64,000 nt of DNA from Rhizophagus clarus (GCA_015698045.1 BLAL01000053.1:1890760-1954759), one strand, 5' to 3'; numbered from the stretch's first letter, positions 53,634-63,980 are shown. Notes: generated from the letters alone by a model not told the origin. Program-made: numbers and translations.

Positions 53634-53815
53634 AATGCCTCACCACACACGTTCACGTCATTCCCACTATAACATTCATTGAAACTGGGCTATGATGGAT
53701 GAGCTTGTTGACATACGCTAAGACAGAAATCGTGCCTACCACAATATTAATGGTAGAAGCCGCCATGATTTTTGGGACTCTGTTGCCAATAGGTTCATAC
53801 ATCAGGAAATTAAAC
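53634..53815 (+). pseudogene. Myb/SANT-like domain relic
   Basis: From ATG at 53634 the frame reads MPHHTRSRHSHYNIH, stop, NWAMMDELVDIR, stop, DRNRAYHNINGRSRHDFWDSVANR. The W-x(3)-M-x-D-x-L-V-x-I-R and FW-x-S-V-A pattern matches Myb/SANT-like domains abundant in Rhizophagus-type genomes. Two in-frame stops and the abrupt change into repeat sequence at about 53820 show it is broken. Confidence 0.6.
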
Positions 53816-53936
53816 ACGGCATAATGTTCCGTAAGTTTACGGTTTTTCACAACCTTACGCATTTTTACGATGTAATATTCCGTATATTTTACGGGATCCA
53901 TAAACCTACGTAAAAATATGCCGAAATATATCATGA

Positions 53937-54797
53937 AATTACGTGCTCGTAAGTATTACGAAACATTTCGACCATAATGTTCCGTAGCATTACGTGCTTG
54001 TAAGTATTATGAAACATTTCGACCATAATGTTCCGTAGCATTACGTGCTTGTAAGTATTACGAAACATTTCGACCATAATGTTCCGTAGCATTACGTGCT
54101 CGTAAGCATTACGAAACATTACGGTCAAAATGTTCTGTAGCATTACGTGCTCGTAAGTATTACGAAACATTTCGACCATAATGTTCCGTAGCATTACGTG
54201 CTCGTAAGTATTACGAAACATTACGGTCAAAATGTTCTGTAGCATTACGTGCTCGTAAGTATTACGAAACATTTCGACCATAATGTTCCGTAGCATTACG
54301 TGCTCGTAAGTATTACGAAACATTTCGACCATAATGTTCTGTAGCATTACGTGCTTGTAAGTATTACGAAACATTTCGACCATAATGTTCCGTAGCATTA
54401 CGTGCTCGTAAGCATTACGAAACATTACGATCAAAATGTTCTGTAGCATTACGTGCTCGTAAGTATTACGAAACATTTCGACCATAATGTTCCATAGCAT
54501 TACGTGCTCGTAAGTATTACGGAACCTTACGATCGAAATGTTCCGTAGCATTACGTGCTTGTAAGTATTACGAAACATTTCGACCATAATGTTCCGTAGC
54601 ATTACGTGCTCGTAAACATTACGAAACATTACGGTCAAAATGTTCCGTAGCATTACGTGCTCGTAAGTATTACGAAACATTACGGTCAAAATGTTCCGTA
54701 GCATTACGTGCTCGTAAGTATTATGGAACATTACGATCGAAATGTTCCGTAGCATTACGTGCTCGTAAGTATTACGAAACATTACGGTCGAAATGTT
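53937..54797. repeat. 17-copy array of near-palindromic 51-bp units
   Basis: ACGTGCT occurs every 51 bp from 53941 to 54757, with no length change at any checked boundary. Each unit holds AATGTTCCGTAGCATTACG, TGCT, then CGTAAGTATTACGAAACATT: the two arms are near reverse complements around a 4-nt loop. The spacers come in two forms (TTTCGACCATA and TTACGGTCAAA or TTACGATCGAA) that are themselves roughly reverse complements. Because 51 is a multiple of three, one minus frame stays open for 283 codons; I do not regard that as a gene. Confidence 0.9.
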
Positions 54798-54801
54798 GAA
54801 A

Positions 54802-54948
54802 TATCATATTAACGTTACCAAAGTATTATAACATTTATTTGACATCGTAACTATATCGTAGAAATATCATATTAATATCGAATTAACATCGCTAAAGTAT
54901 TATAACATTTATTTGATATCATCAATAACTATATCGTAGTAATTTCAT
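54802..54948. repeat. Tandem duplication, about 72 bp x2
   Basis: AAAGTATTATAACATTTATT followed by TGAYATC and AACTATATCGTAG occurs twice (54802-54870 and 54874-54948). It abuts the 51-bp array. Confidence 0.65.
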
Positions 54949-56446
54949 AAATTACATCACAAAAATTAATATTTATTATACATCAATAATAATAATACAA
55001 TCTTATTAATAATAAAAGAAAATAAAGATTATTGTTAAGAATAACGAAAACATTAAATACTATCTTTATTCCTTTTATTCTATACGTAAGTAGGATCCAG
55101 TCGCTAAGGGTAAATTTTAAAAAAAATATAAAAAAAACAATTATGATTAATATAATATACTCTTTATAAAATATATTTAAAATTTAAATTTAATACATAA
55201 CCTTGGGATAATGGTTAGAGCAGGTAATCTCCGGGATTTTGAGAAAAAATAAAAATGATAATATTTTTAACGTTAGCTCTTTAAATTTTGAAAGTGTTAC
55301 TAATTCTTAAAACCATAATATTATAAAAAAAATGCTGGCTGCTACGACTGACGCCACCCCGGACAAAGTAATTGGCGGCAGAAAATGTCATAAAATATCC
55401 AGCCCTATTTCACAACATTTTCCTCCGGGCTAAGCAAATATTACAAAAGAAAGCTTCAAATATATTCAGCAATTTGAACATAGCATTTGAGAATACATTC
55501 TAACTCCCTTAAGTAATACCACAGTCTAACAAAGAAAGACTCAAACTACACCCTATTGTAAAGAAAGTACATAACCAATCCCTCCTACAGAACCAGTAGA
55601 CTTTACGAATATGGTAGAGTCCAAAAAAATACGAAAAATATGCGTATATCCCATTTTCATACCTGCTTAATGGCTTCACTATTTATTTAAAAGTAGTTTT
55701 TTTGTCTTATACGTTTTTTGGCAAACGGTCTTCGTGTTGGTGGTTATATCGAATATATAAACTAAAATACCAAAGTATTGTTAATATTGTAAAAGATAAG
55801 TATACTTGGATAAAAGATAAGTAAAGTATACTTGGATAAAAGAGAAAAGAAAATACCGTAAAGTGTTAATATATAAGACAAGTATAATATTTAAGAGAGA
55901 AGCGTATTTTTGAAAATAAGCAAAAAAAAATCACGCATTAAATAAACACGATTTTTAGCTATTTTTAGATATCACATGCATGTAAACAAATCGAATTTTG
56001 ATTGGTTAATTTAGTATATTACATCATGCATAAAGATTAATGTGATTTTATTGGTTAATTTTAAAACTGACACAAATTTAATAATTACTGATATTTATAT
56101 AATTAAGAAACTTTGAAAATTTGAACGATGTTAAATTAATATATATATGATACGATATAACATTTATGATGTCGATTTGCAGCGATATCTGCTAAAACTC
56201 TAAAAATTCAAAGAGATATAAATTTGATTTTTATTAACAACTAAATTTTCATTAATCTTACCAAGCATAAAGCGCACACAAAATTATGGTCATGTGCGGA
56301 AATTTGTGCACCACCTACAATGTACAGTACAATATAGTAGCGGAAACGTATACAAAAAAATTTAGATCTTAGTATATAAAATTGAAAATTATTAAAATTT
56401 TTATAGACTTAAAATTATCAATAAAATCTTTTTTCTAACTACAATT
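54949..56446. other. Intergenic, repeats only
   Basis: No gene recognised. A tRNA-like phrase ATAATGGTTAGAGC at about 55210 lacks a matching T-arm. GTATACTTGGATAAAAGA is duplicated at about 55800 and 55827. CACATGCATG/TTTTGATTGGT at 55970-56010 echoes 52930-52965. Confidence 0.45.
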
Positions 56447-56618
56447 ATGTGGTGTAGTTGTTCTTTGCACGGAATCTGCATATCTGCAGGTCTTAAGTTC
56501 AATTTCTACCGCATGATGATTGTGAAGACTTTCTATAGGGATGACATTTCCCATGTCCCACGATAGGGCTAAATTCTCCCCACGTAAAATGTCTAAATAT
56601 TTTTATTTCAAAAAAAAA
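56447..56618 (+). mobile_element. tRNA-derived SINE, full-length copy
   Basis: The head (56447-56515) starts ATGTGGT and closes ACCGCAT, which form a complete 7-bp acceptor-type stem with one G-U pair. It has an anticodon-arm-like CTGCATATCTGCAG and a B-box-like AAGTTCAATTTC. The body (about 56510-56610) includes CTATAGGGATGACATTTCCC and CACGATAGGGCTAAATTCTC, ending TATTTTTATTTC plus an A-run. A second copy of the body with the same tail lies at 61051-61158. Confidence 0.75.
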
Positions 56619-56693
56619 TTAACTTTGGTAATTGGTAGTAGTATCATTATATAATCTAGAAGGACCTGGTTTTTTTCAATATTATTATATTTA

Positions 56694-57020
56694 TTGAACA
56701 TTACAAAGAAATTACATGGGCGCGACAAAATGACACATAATGACATATTGTTCAGCAATTAATTCCTGTAATATCTTCTTTTAATTAATGTAATTAATGT
56801 AAGCCTTTGGTTCCGGTCCGGAATCAGCGTAAAATTTAATAAAATTACTCGGGCGCGACAACAATAACACATAATGACATATTGTTCAGCAATCCTGTAA
56901 TATCTTCTTTTAATTAATGTAATTAATGTAAGCCTTTGGTTCTTTGGTTCCAGTCCGGAATCAGCGTAAAATTTAATAAAACTGCATGGGCACGACAACA
57001 ACAACGACACATAAATTCCT
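56694..57020. repeat. CCGGTCCGGA tandem repeat, about 135 bp, 2.3 copies
   Basis: GGGCGCGACAA recurs at about 56719 and 56851 and as GGGCACGACAA near 56988. Each full unit has GCCTTTGGTTCCGGTCCGGA, ATCAGCGTAAAATTTAATAA, ACATAATGACATATTGTTCA and CTGTAATATCTTCTTTTAAT. The short open frame over it is a by-product. An inverted single copy is at 61185-61300. Confidence 0.75.
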
Positions 57021-57519
57021 GTGATATCTGTACATTATATTTAAAATTATAACAGATAAGAACGAATCTGCAATATTTTGCTCATTTAGCTCAATAAGAA
57101 AATATGTAAACTACTTTTTCTGGAAATTCTGACATTATTAAAAATGATTTGTCAAGCATCTTTTATAAAAGCATTCTGTGCCTTTCATGTATTGTAATTT
57201 AAAAAACAATTATTCTTTTTATTAAATTATTCAAAAAAAAACGTTATTTGGCAATGCCAGCCATGTGAAAGGTTGTTTAGAGCAAAAGAACACGCATTTT
57301 ACCAGAGCTTTTCAAATGAACGATATTTAAAGAAAAACATAATAAGTTGAATCAATTCACACTATCTTAAAACATGTTTTTGACATATACATATAATATA
57401 CCGTATATATTTTTATTTATTTATTACGAACAGATAATGTTTTTTTATAAATCTGATAAAATAGGAAATAAAAAAAACTCTCGTAAAAATAAACTAAATT
57501 CTATTATGAAAAAATCAAA
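57021..57519. other. Intergenic, nothing recognised
   Basis: Spacer before the 3' end of the next minus-strand gene. No coding or repeat signal that I can support. Confidence 0.45.
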
Positions 57520-59288
57520 TTAACTGCTGGCCATCTCCGGTGCTGCATCTGGTGCTGGTGCTGCATCTCCATCCTCATTATCATCCTCTTTTTCGTTATT
57601 TTCGTGATCCTCTGATTTTTCATAATCACCATCCTTTTTTCTGTCAATATCCATCTCGTCATCATCCTCGTCATCATCGTGATTTCCACCATTATCCTCG
57701 ACTGGTGCTTGTGCTGCATCTCCATCTGGTGCTTTTCCATCCTCATTATCATCCTCTTCTTCGTTATTTTCGTGATCCTCTGACTTTTCATAATTATCAT
57801 CATCCTCCTTTAAAGCAAATTGAAACGAGGATCCCGAATTAGGAACTCGCCTATAATGTAGGTCGAATTCCTTTGTCGGCCACTGAATTCCTTTTGTTAG
57901 TTTATCAAAAAAATCTGTATCATTATTTATTAGGAATTCTCTTGTGATAAAATCATGTAATTCTATCACATTCCACTGCCCTTTCAGGGCATTTAAGATT
58001 TTGTTGATCCTTCGGCCCGCCATCACTTCCTTTGCGAGTGCCTTTCTTCTTAATTTATCTTTTTTTTTCCCTTCCAATTCTGAGGCTTCCTTAACCCTCT
58101 TATCATCATCTTTTAAGGAAGGTATTTTGTCTACAACTTGTTTATAACGGTCGTAAAGATCTGCTAAAACACTATACCATCTTAATCTTGATCTGCGAGC
58201 AATTTCCTCGCTGACCCTTAATCTTGTGCAGGCTGTGGCTGCATACAAAATATAATCTGTAGCAGCCTCAAAATGCCGCATAAAGTTGGCATCATGTTTA
58301 TCTTGGATGAGCATTGGTGCTGGAGGAGGATTCAACGGAATGAGGTAATCGGGCACCTCTTCATGTTCAGTTGCAATATAATCAACATATTGTTCAAAGT
58401 AACTTGTATTTGGTTTATCATAAACTGAATCGATAGTCGAAATATGATGCTCTTTTTTCGTGGCGAGATTTCCCCATTCTTCTAATTTCTCATCATGTTC
58501 ATCCTCTGCTTTTAGCTTTAAATACTCGCAAATTTTTGCACTCCATTCGTAACGATTCAGGTTCTTAAAAAAATATTAATATTTAATTGATTTATTCTGT
58601 TTTGATATAAAAATAATAATAAAACACTTACAATTTTTTTGTCCCGCACAGGGACATCTTTTGGAGGAAGGTAATGAAAGTATTGAAGACTTTCATTTAT
58701 TGCCTGTATTGAACTATTTAACTTTTCATTTACGGATTTCTTACTAGCTGTTTTTTTGAGCGATTTTTTTGTTATTTCTGAGTAACTCTCAATTTGGGCA
58801 GACGATAAGGATGTTTCTGCATCATTAATTTGTGAGTTAATGAGCATTCGCTTCTCTTCATTTATTTTCTTAATTATATTATTTGGAGTGACTGAATTAC
58901 AATAATAAACTGGAATCTTAAAAGAATTCTGATGAATTTCATTCCCAAGTTCAATTCTATCATCCTCGTACAATACCTGTTTCACTTGAGTTGGGGGAAT
59001 TTTAGTTATTGTGTCTGGATTTTGAATCCATTCCACAACAAATTTGTCCTTTGTAATTACCACCGTATCAACTTCGGGTGGTAATATTAGGGACGCAGAG
59101 GACACTAAGTTTGTAAAAGAAGCGCGTTTGTTAAATAGTTCTTTTCTATCATTCAATGTATCTAATTTTATTTTTTTATTGTCGAATGAATCCTCGTCCC
59201 AATTAAATTGTTCATGAAGCCTTTCATCTAAATTGTAAGACTCATGCTTCCTTTTTCTTTTTGATGATACAATTGATGATTGAGACAT
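57520..59288 (-). CDS. Uncharacterised nuclear-type protein with acidic repeated tail
   Basis: Two exons, 58632-59288 and 57520-58563, joined in phase 0 (PVRDKKI|NLNRYEWSAKICEYL). The start is MSQSSIVSSKRKRKHESYN; the KRKRK cluster is NLS-like. The middle is helical and charged with no domain I recognise (EYVDYIATEHEE-type region, RRSRLRWYSVLADLYDRYKQ). The tail is an internal duplication: YEKSEDHENNEEEDDNEDGK and, 70 residues on, YEKSEDHENNEKEDDNEDGD, with a DDDEDDDEMDIDRKKDGD linker. It is about 565 residues long and intact. Absence of known domains and position in accessory DNA suggest a lineage-restricted gene. Function unknown. Confidence 0.75.
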
Positions 59289-60542
59289 TTTTGATGAAGA
59301 AGATAAAGAGTAAATTTATGTTTTATTCACAAAATGGTAGCAACAAATGATTATTGCTTGATACATGATTTCCAAGAGAAATAACTTATATTTATATTTT
59401 TTGAACTCTCAAGTTTTTATTTTTAGATATTTTATAATTATGCATTTATGTTATATTTTACAATGTATAGTTTATAGATAATTGTCAAATCTCAATTAAT
59501 TTGATGTATAAACGTGGACTAAATAAATTGATTTAATGAGCGATGTAAATGTTCTTATCGCTAAAAACCAGATCATTGATCTCCCGCATCTTTCTTTGCA
59601 TATACGTAAATTAAAATAAATCCAGTACAATGATTTCTATTTTTGGAATTACGCAAGAAAATGATTAAGAGCGCGGAAAATAATTCATTGTTAAATCAAA
59701 GTGATCAAATTAAATTACATCCGATTTTGGATACGCAGGGAAATAATTAACAGTACAATAGTTTCTATCTTTGGAATTACGCAGGAGAGCACATCCAGTA
59801 CAATGGTTTCTATTTTTGAAATTGCGCGGAAAAATAATTCATTGATCAATCAACGTAATTAAAATAAATTACATGTTAAGGAATTACGAGACACCGCTTC
59901 AGACCAGCATAATTAATATATTTTATTTGAAGGTGAAACTAATATCATGAAGAGAGAAAAAAAAAGTATAAAGAATTATAACAAAGTATAAATGAACCTG
60001 CATATACCTACGCATCTATCTGTACTTATTTATTACTTCAATAAATTGGTTACCAAATTTATACAGTTTTGTGGACATATGTAATAAAACATTACACATT
60101 ACCATATATAATATATTTCTTCTTCTACAAGACTACAAGTCTTCAAAAATGATCACAAAGAATTAATATATATACTTTAATTAGATATAAATCAATAAAT
60201 TTTTTACGGTTCCATCAGGAGTCTCAAAGAATTTATTAGATATCTATCTATCCGGAATCATCAGAAAAAAAGAATTACATTGTTACAATTCCTTTTTTAA
60301 ATTCTGATAATTAAGTAGGATTCTGGTCTGTATAAAATTCATGTGCACAATGTGCACGTGTACACATTACTAGTTACACTAGTTACAATGCCATATGTTT
60401 GGAGAAGGACCTGACTAATTTCGGCTGTTATTCAGCTGGATAATTTCTAAAATTATTTTCTGACCACGACACTACCACGACTAATAAATTTCCATTATTT
60501 TTTTTAAAAAAAAAAACTTTTAAATTTTTGATTTTTAAAAAA
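59289..60542. other. Intergenic with short direct repeats
   Basis: CAGTACAATGATTTCTATTT-type units occur at 59623, 59751 and 59796, each followed by TTGGAATTACGCA or a close variant. GTGCACAATGTGCAC is a palindrome near 60343. No gene seen. Confidence 0.55.
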
Positions 60543-60938
60543 ATGGGCAAACCATCCTTGTTTTCCAGAAAAACATCTCGTAAACGGCAGCTTAAAAGAC
60601 GACAACGTCATAAATTACGGAAAGAAATTGAAATCGGTGATGTTCAAATACAACTTATCGATTATAAGAAAGATGTTGAAGCATCAAAAGAGAAAGCAAT
60701 TGAACGAATGAATCAATTGTGTCGGGAAAATGAAAACTTATTAAAATGGATAGACGTGTACGCAAAACAAATCGAAATTCAAAAGAAAAGAAATTATGAT
60801 CTTGAACTGAAACTTTACGCACAGCACGCACAGCAATCATCATCGTCGTCGTCATCATCATCACAGTCTCAATCTTCGTCACAACCTTCATTCAAAAGTT
60901 TGGATGAATACTTTAAATGGGAAAATAATCAAAAATAA
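60543..60938 (+). CDS. Small basic coiled-coil protein, uncharacterised
   Basis: From ATG at 60543 the frame gives 131 residues: MGKPSLFSRKTSRKRQLKRR at the start (very basic, NLS-like), a coiled coil (DYKKDVEASKEKAIERMNQL...ENLLKWIDVYAKQIEIQKK), a serine/glutamine run encoded by TCA/TCG repeats, and a conserved-looking end FKSLDEYFKWENNQK. Single exon. No family recognised; it could be young or lineage-restricted. The coding frame is much more GC-balanced than its flanks, which favours a real gene. Confidence 0.55.
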   Translation: MGKPSLFSRKTSRKRQLKRRQRHKLRKEIEIGDVQIQLIDYKKDVEASKEKAIERMNQLCRENENLLKWIDVYAKQIEIQKKRNYDLELKLYAQHAQQSSSSSSSSSQSQSSSQPSFKSLDEYFKWENNQK

Positions 60939-61050
60939 TCAATAATGTTTTTGATTTTTATTTTCTTTGTATTCTTTCTTTGTATTCTTTCAATAAATAT
61001 TATAAAAAACCCTAGGTTTAGATTATATAATGATACTACTACCAATGTTA

Positions 61051-61158
61051 ATTTTTTTTTTTTGAAATAAAAATATTTGGAAGGTATTTTCGTGATGAGA
61101 ATTTAGCTCTATCGTGGGAAATATCAGCCCTATAGAATATCATCGCAATCGTCATGCA
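61051..61158 (-). mobile_element. SINE body, 5'-truncated copy
   Basis: Reverse-complement copy of the SINE body at 56510-56618: GAATTTAGCTCTATCGTGGG and GCCCTATAGAATATCATCGC match with scattered changes. The T-run at 61051-61063 is the poly(A) tail. The tRNA-like head is missing; sequence upstream of GCATGA is different. Confidence 0.75.
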
Positions 61159-61184
61159 GTTTAATGAGCTAAACGGAACATACA

Positions 61185-61300
61185 TTAATTAAGGAATTAA
61201 TGACTGAACAATAATTATATCATTGGCCACGCCCGTGTAATTTTATTAAACTTTACACTGATTCCGGACCGGAACCAAAGGCTAAATTGCAGTGTATAAT
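61185..61300 (-). repeat. Inverted copy of the CCGGTCCGGA repeat
   Basis: Minus strand reads GCCTTTGGTTCCGGTCCGGA, ATCAGTGTAAAGTTTAATAA, AATTACACGGGCGTGG and ATTGTTCAG, matching the unit at 56.7-57.0 kb. It lies just 5' of the truncated SINE in the SINE's own orientation. Confidence 0.7.
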
Positions 61301-61319
61301 TCAATGTAAAGTTTCTTTA

Positions 61320-61815
61320 TCATAAAAAGAATTTATTTATAAAAAATACTAGAAAACATAATAATGTAAAAATTAAAACTAATCTCCATAGACCCAACCC
61401 AAATTTAAATCTAATATTTAAATTATCATAATTCCTTTCAAGAGCTTGAAAGTCTTTCCATAATTTTTCATACCATTCTCTTGGTATGAAATTATTATCC
61501 TGATTACTAATATACACGTTATTAATTAAGTTAGCAAGGGCTTCGTCCAAATTCTGATTTTGTTTCTAATGAAATTAATTTAAGTTAATTTAACAATAAT
61601 TATATTATATTTTATTATGTCATTGATAATTACCGATTGTTGTCCTTGCTGTTGGCGATGCACTTTGCGACTAAAATATATTGTACGATTTTTTTTTCTC
61701 GAGGGAGAGGTCATATTAAAAATTTCATTAGTTGTAGCCGGATGCAGGGGCGGTTTATTTATACGGCTATAATATGTGTAAGTTGATTGATAATCTTGAA
61801 ATTGGGTCAATTTCT
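61320..61815 (-). CDS. Small tail-anchored membrane protein, uncharacterised
   Basis: Two visible exons: about 61634-61815 (KLTQFQDYQSTYTYYSRINK...SPSRKKNRTIYFSRKVHRQQ) and about 61320-61566 (KQNQNLDEALANLINNVYIS...WYEKLWKDFQALERNYDNLN). The C-terminus LWRLVLIFTLLCFLVFFINK is a single hydrophobic helix two residues from the end, as in tail-anchored proteins. No ATG precedes the first exon; an AG acceptor at its edge suggests a further 5' exon that I could not locate. Function unknown. Confidence 0.5.
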
Positions 61816-61940
61816 AAATTTGTTAATAAATCACGAATTTTTAATGCTAGAATTCACATCATTGTAAAAAATAATTTATATAAATATATCAAAAAAATTA
61901 TTCTTTTCTCGATTAATTATGAATAATGGTCATCCTAACA

Positions 61941-62100
61941 GCGTTATACAACTGGTAGAATAGAGAACTGGAAGCACTTCGTGGCCACAGTTTGCGAAAG
62001 TTTTCAGTCAGGTACCCAGACCTGATATACGAAGGACGGCCTACTGTGAACGTCCTTCTCTATTCGGCCCTCCTGGATAAGGCGTTGTATAACTGATAGT
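61941..62100. mobile_element. GC-richer foldback element
   Basis: The left GTTATACAAC...GAATAGAGAA is mirrored at the right by TTCTCTATTC...GTTGTATAAC. Inside are perfect small stems TCAGGT(6)ACCTGA and GAAGGACG(12)CGTCCTTC. Composition is far richer in G and C than the flanks. It could be a foldback transposon or a structured RNA. A related stem (GTTGC...GCAAC) follows at about 62120-62153. Confidence 0.55.
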
Positions 62101-62510
62101 TATTTGTAATTATTTTTTGGGTTGCGTTGGTACTGACGTCCTCGTCGTGCAACTTGGGTATCAATATAATTATTGATAGCGAACAAGTACCAGTTAATTA
62201 TAATATGTTTTAAATTTTTAATTATTTCTTGCATATAGAGTTAAAAAAATTTTTTTACATACATTTATATGATAACATAATAAATAAATAAATAAATCTC
62301 TTTTTTATAAATCACTTATTAAATATATATTATTTTATAATAATGGAGTTGTTTACTATTTGCTTATGAAAAAATAATTATTATATTATTGAAAAGGGTT
62401 CTCTAATATATTATTCAATTATTATTATTATTTTTTTTTCTTCTTTACCATGACCACCATTATGACGGCTAAAAATTTATTTCAATATTTATTTGTCGTT
62501 ATAACTAAAT

Positions 62511-63980
62511 TTAAAATATATATTTGTTTACAAAATATTCATTTGACTTATCAAACCGGGGTACTATATGTACAATATTTTGTATAGCCTCAATATCGAT
62601 AAAATTATAGATTTCTGTAAGTTCTAGTAAAGGGCATCCATAAAATATTGGATGACTTTTAGATTTGAAGTCATACCAATTGAATTAATGCGAGATTTAA
62701 CGGATCTTCAAAAATCTATCCTTGCTATTAACAAAATCTTCAAAAATATTTTAATTTAGTACGTCATTTAAATAATTTGTACCAATAAATTAAATAATTA
62801 CCTGCCCATAACAAATGCCTTGATCAGAAGCATAATCAAATAATTCATCAGAGTCCATGCGAATCGACACATACTAAACCAAGGTTTGGTGTAATAAACT
62901 ATTAGTTGCACGTATTATTGCACCATTTTCTATTATAACTGATCCGTATATAGTCATTTTGCCTTTATCTGCAATATTTTCGTGATCTATATACAGATTT
63001 AAACATTCAGAAAAAATTTTCAAACCCAGATTTCATTCTGTTATCTATATTAGAATTTTCCGCCTGTTCTACAAAGAAATCGTGCGCATCTTTTAGCAAA
63101 AATTCAAAATGTTTAGCCGCGAATTTAAATGTACGGGGGGTGATTGCTAATTTGGTGTTCGATGGGTTATATTTATTATTGATTCGCCGTCGAATCTATA
63201 AAAAAATTTAATCAATTAAAAATCTTCATTGTATAAGTACGTAATTTTATAATACTTACTTTTGCATTAATTGTATCTCTATATTTTTTTTATTACTTAA
63301 TCGGTATGGATTTTTGACATATTCTTTGTGAAGACTTTCGTAAGTCTCCGTAGTGTATCCATTAACTGCACCAAAAGATCGAATCGAATCAACTATATGG
63401 TATACCCACGAAGCAGTTTTGGTAATTTCCAGTCCCGAGGGGGACATATGTTGGAGAGTTTTGACGAACATTTGAGACCTTCATTTATCGATTCCTGAAA
63501 TTTGATCAAATCACTTTCTTTAAAATTTTCATATCGACTAATTGCATACATTTCATTCCAAGCTTCGTAAAGTTTGTCAGATCTTCATTCTTTACAAAAT
63601 TTTCAATATTCTCATTATTTTCATATAAATTATCCACCACAAAAATCATTATTTCATCAAGATTGCGATATTCATCGGCTGTTAGTCTGGCTAATGTTTG
63701 TATCCATTTGTAAAGATCTTCACCCGGGAAATCTTGGTATTTTGGCTAATCGATGATCTATTTCATCTACTAAAGATTTTCCGCATTGTCCTCTAAAGTT
63801 TTCTTCGTATAATCGATTTGATAATGGAAAAGACCTAAATCGAGATGATGTAATCTATCGGCACTGTGCTTGATAGATATTTACATTACTTAAAATAAAT
63901 TAATAAGTAATATATTAAATAAGATAAATAAATACCGGTATAACAATATTGCGTAAACTTACGGTAATTCCAAAAAAAAT
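62511..63980 (-). pseudogene. Plavaka-like (CACTA superfamily) transposase, broken, partial
   Basis: Minus-strand fragments in order: ADRLHHLDLGLFHYQIDYTK and LVDEIDHRLAKIPRFPG (about 63760-63868), LARLTADEYRNL and MIFVVDNLYEN (63640-63700), YEAWNEMYAISRYENFKESD (about 63540), TASWVYHIVDSIRSFGAVNG with YTTETYESLHKEYVKNPYRL (63300-63420), MTIYGSVIIENGAIIRATNS (about 62900), MDSDELFDYASDQGICYGQ (about 62820), and the C-terminal PIFYGCPLLELTEIYNFIDI...IVHIVPRFDKSNEYFVN. These follow the family's order. Single-base frame changes occur at about 63722-63730 and 63460, with a stop near 62878. A further exon may lie at 63936-63980. The gene runs off or ends near the window edge. Confidence 0.7.

Noticed and set aside
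53931..54782. 283-codon open frame reading MFRNTYEHVMLRNI repeats
   Set aside because: It is a by-product of the 51-bp tandem repeat, whose length is a multiple of three; there is no start context, domain or codon bias.
53937..54797. CRISPR array
   Set aside because: Spacers are not unique: whole 51-bp units repeat, and the genome is eukaryotic with no cas genes.
55204..55245. tRNA gene (ATAATGGTTAGAGC)
   Set aside because: No T-arm, B-box or acceptor-stem pairing found at the right distance.
56759..57010. 83-codon minus-strand open frame with duplicated IKFYADSG
   Set aside because: It lies over the CCGG tandem repeat; the duplication in the peptide is the repeat itself.
61941..62100. Hammerhead-type ribozyme in the foldback element
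   Set aside because: I could not find the CUGANGA...GAAA core on either strand.
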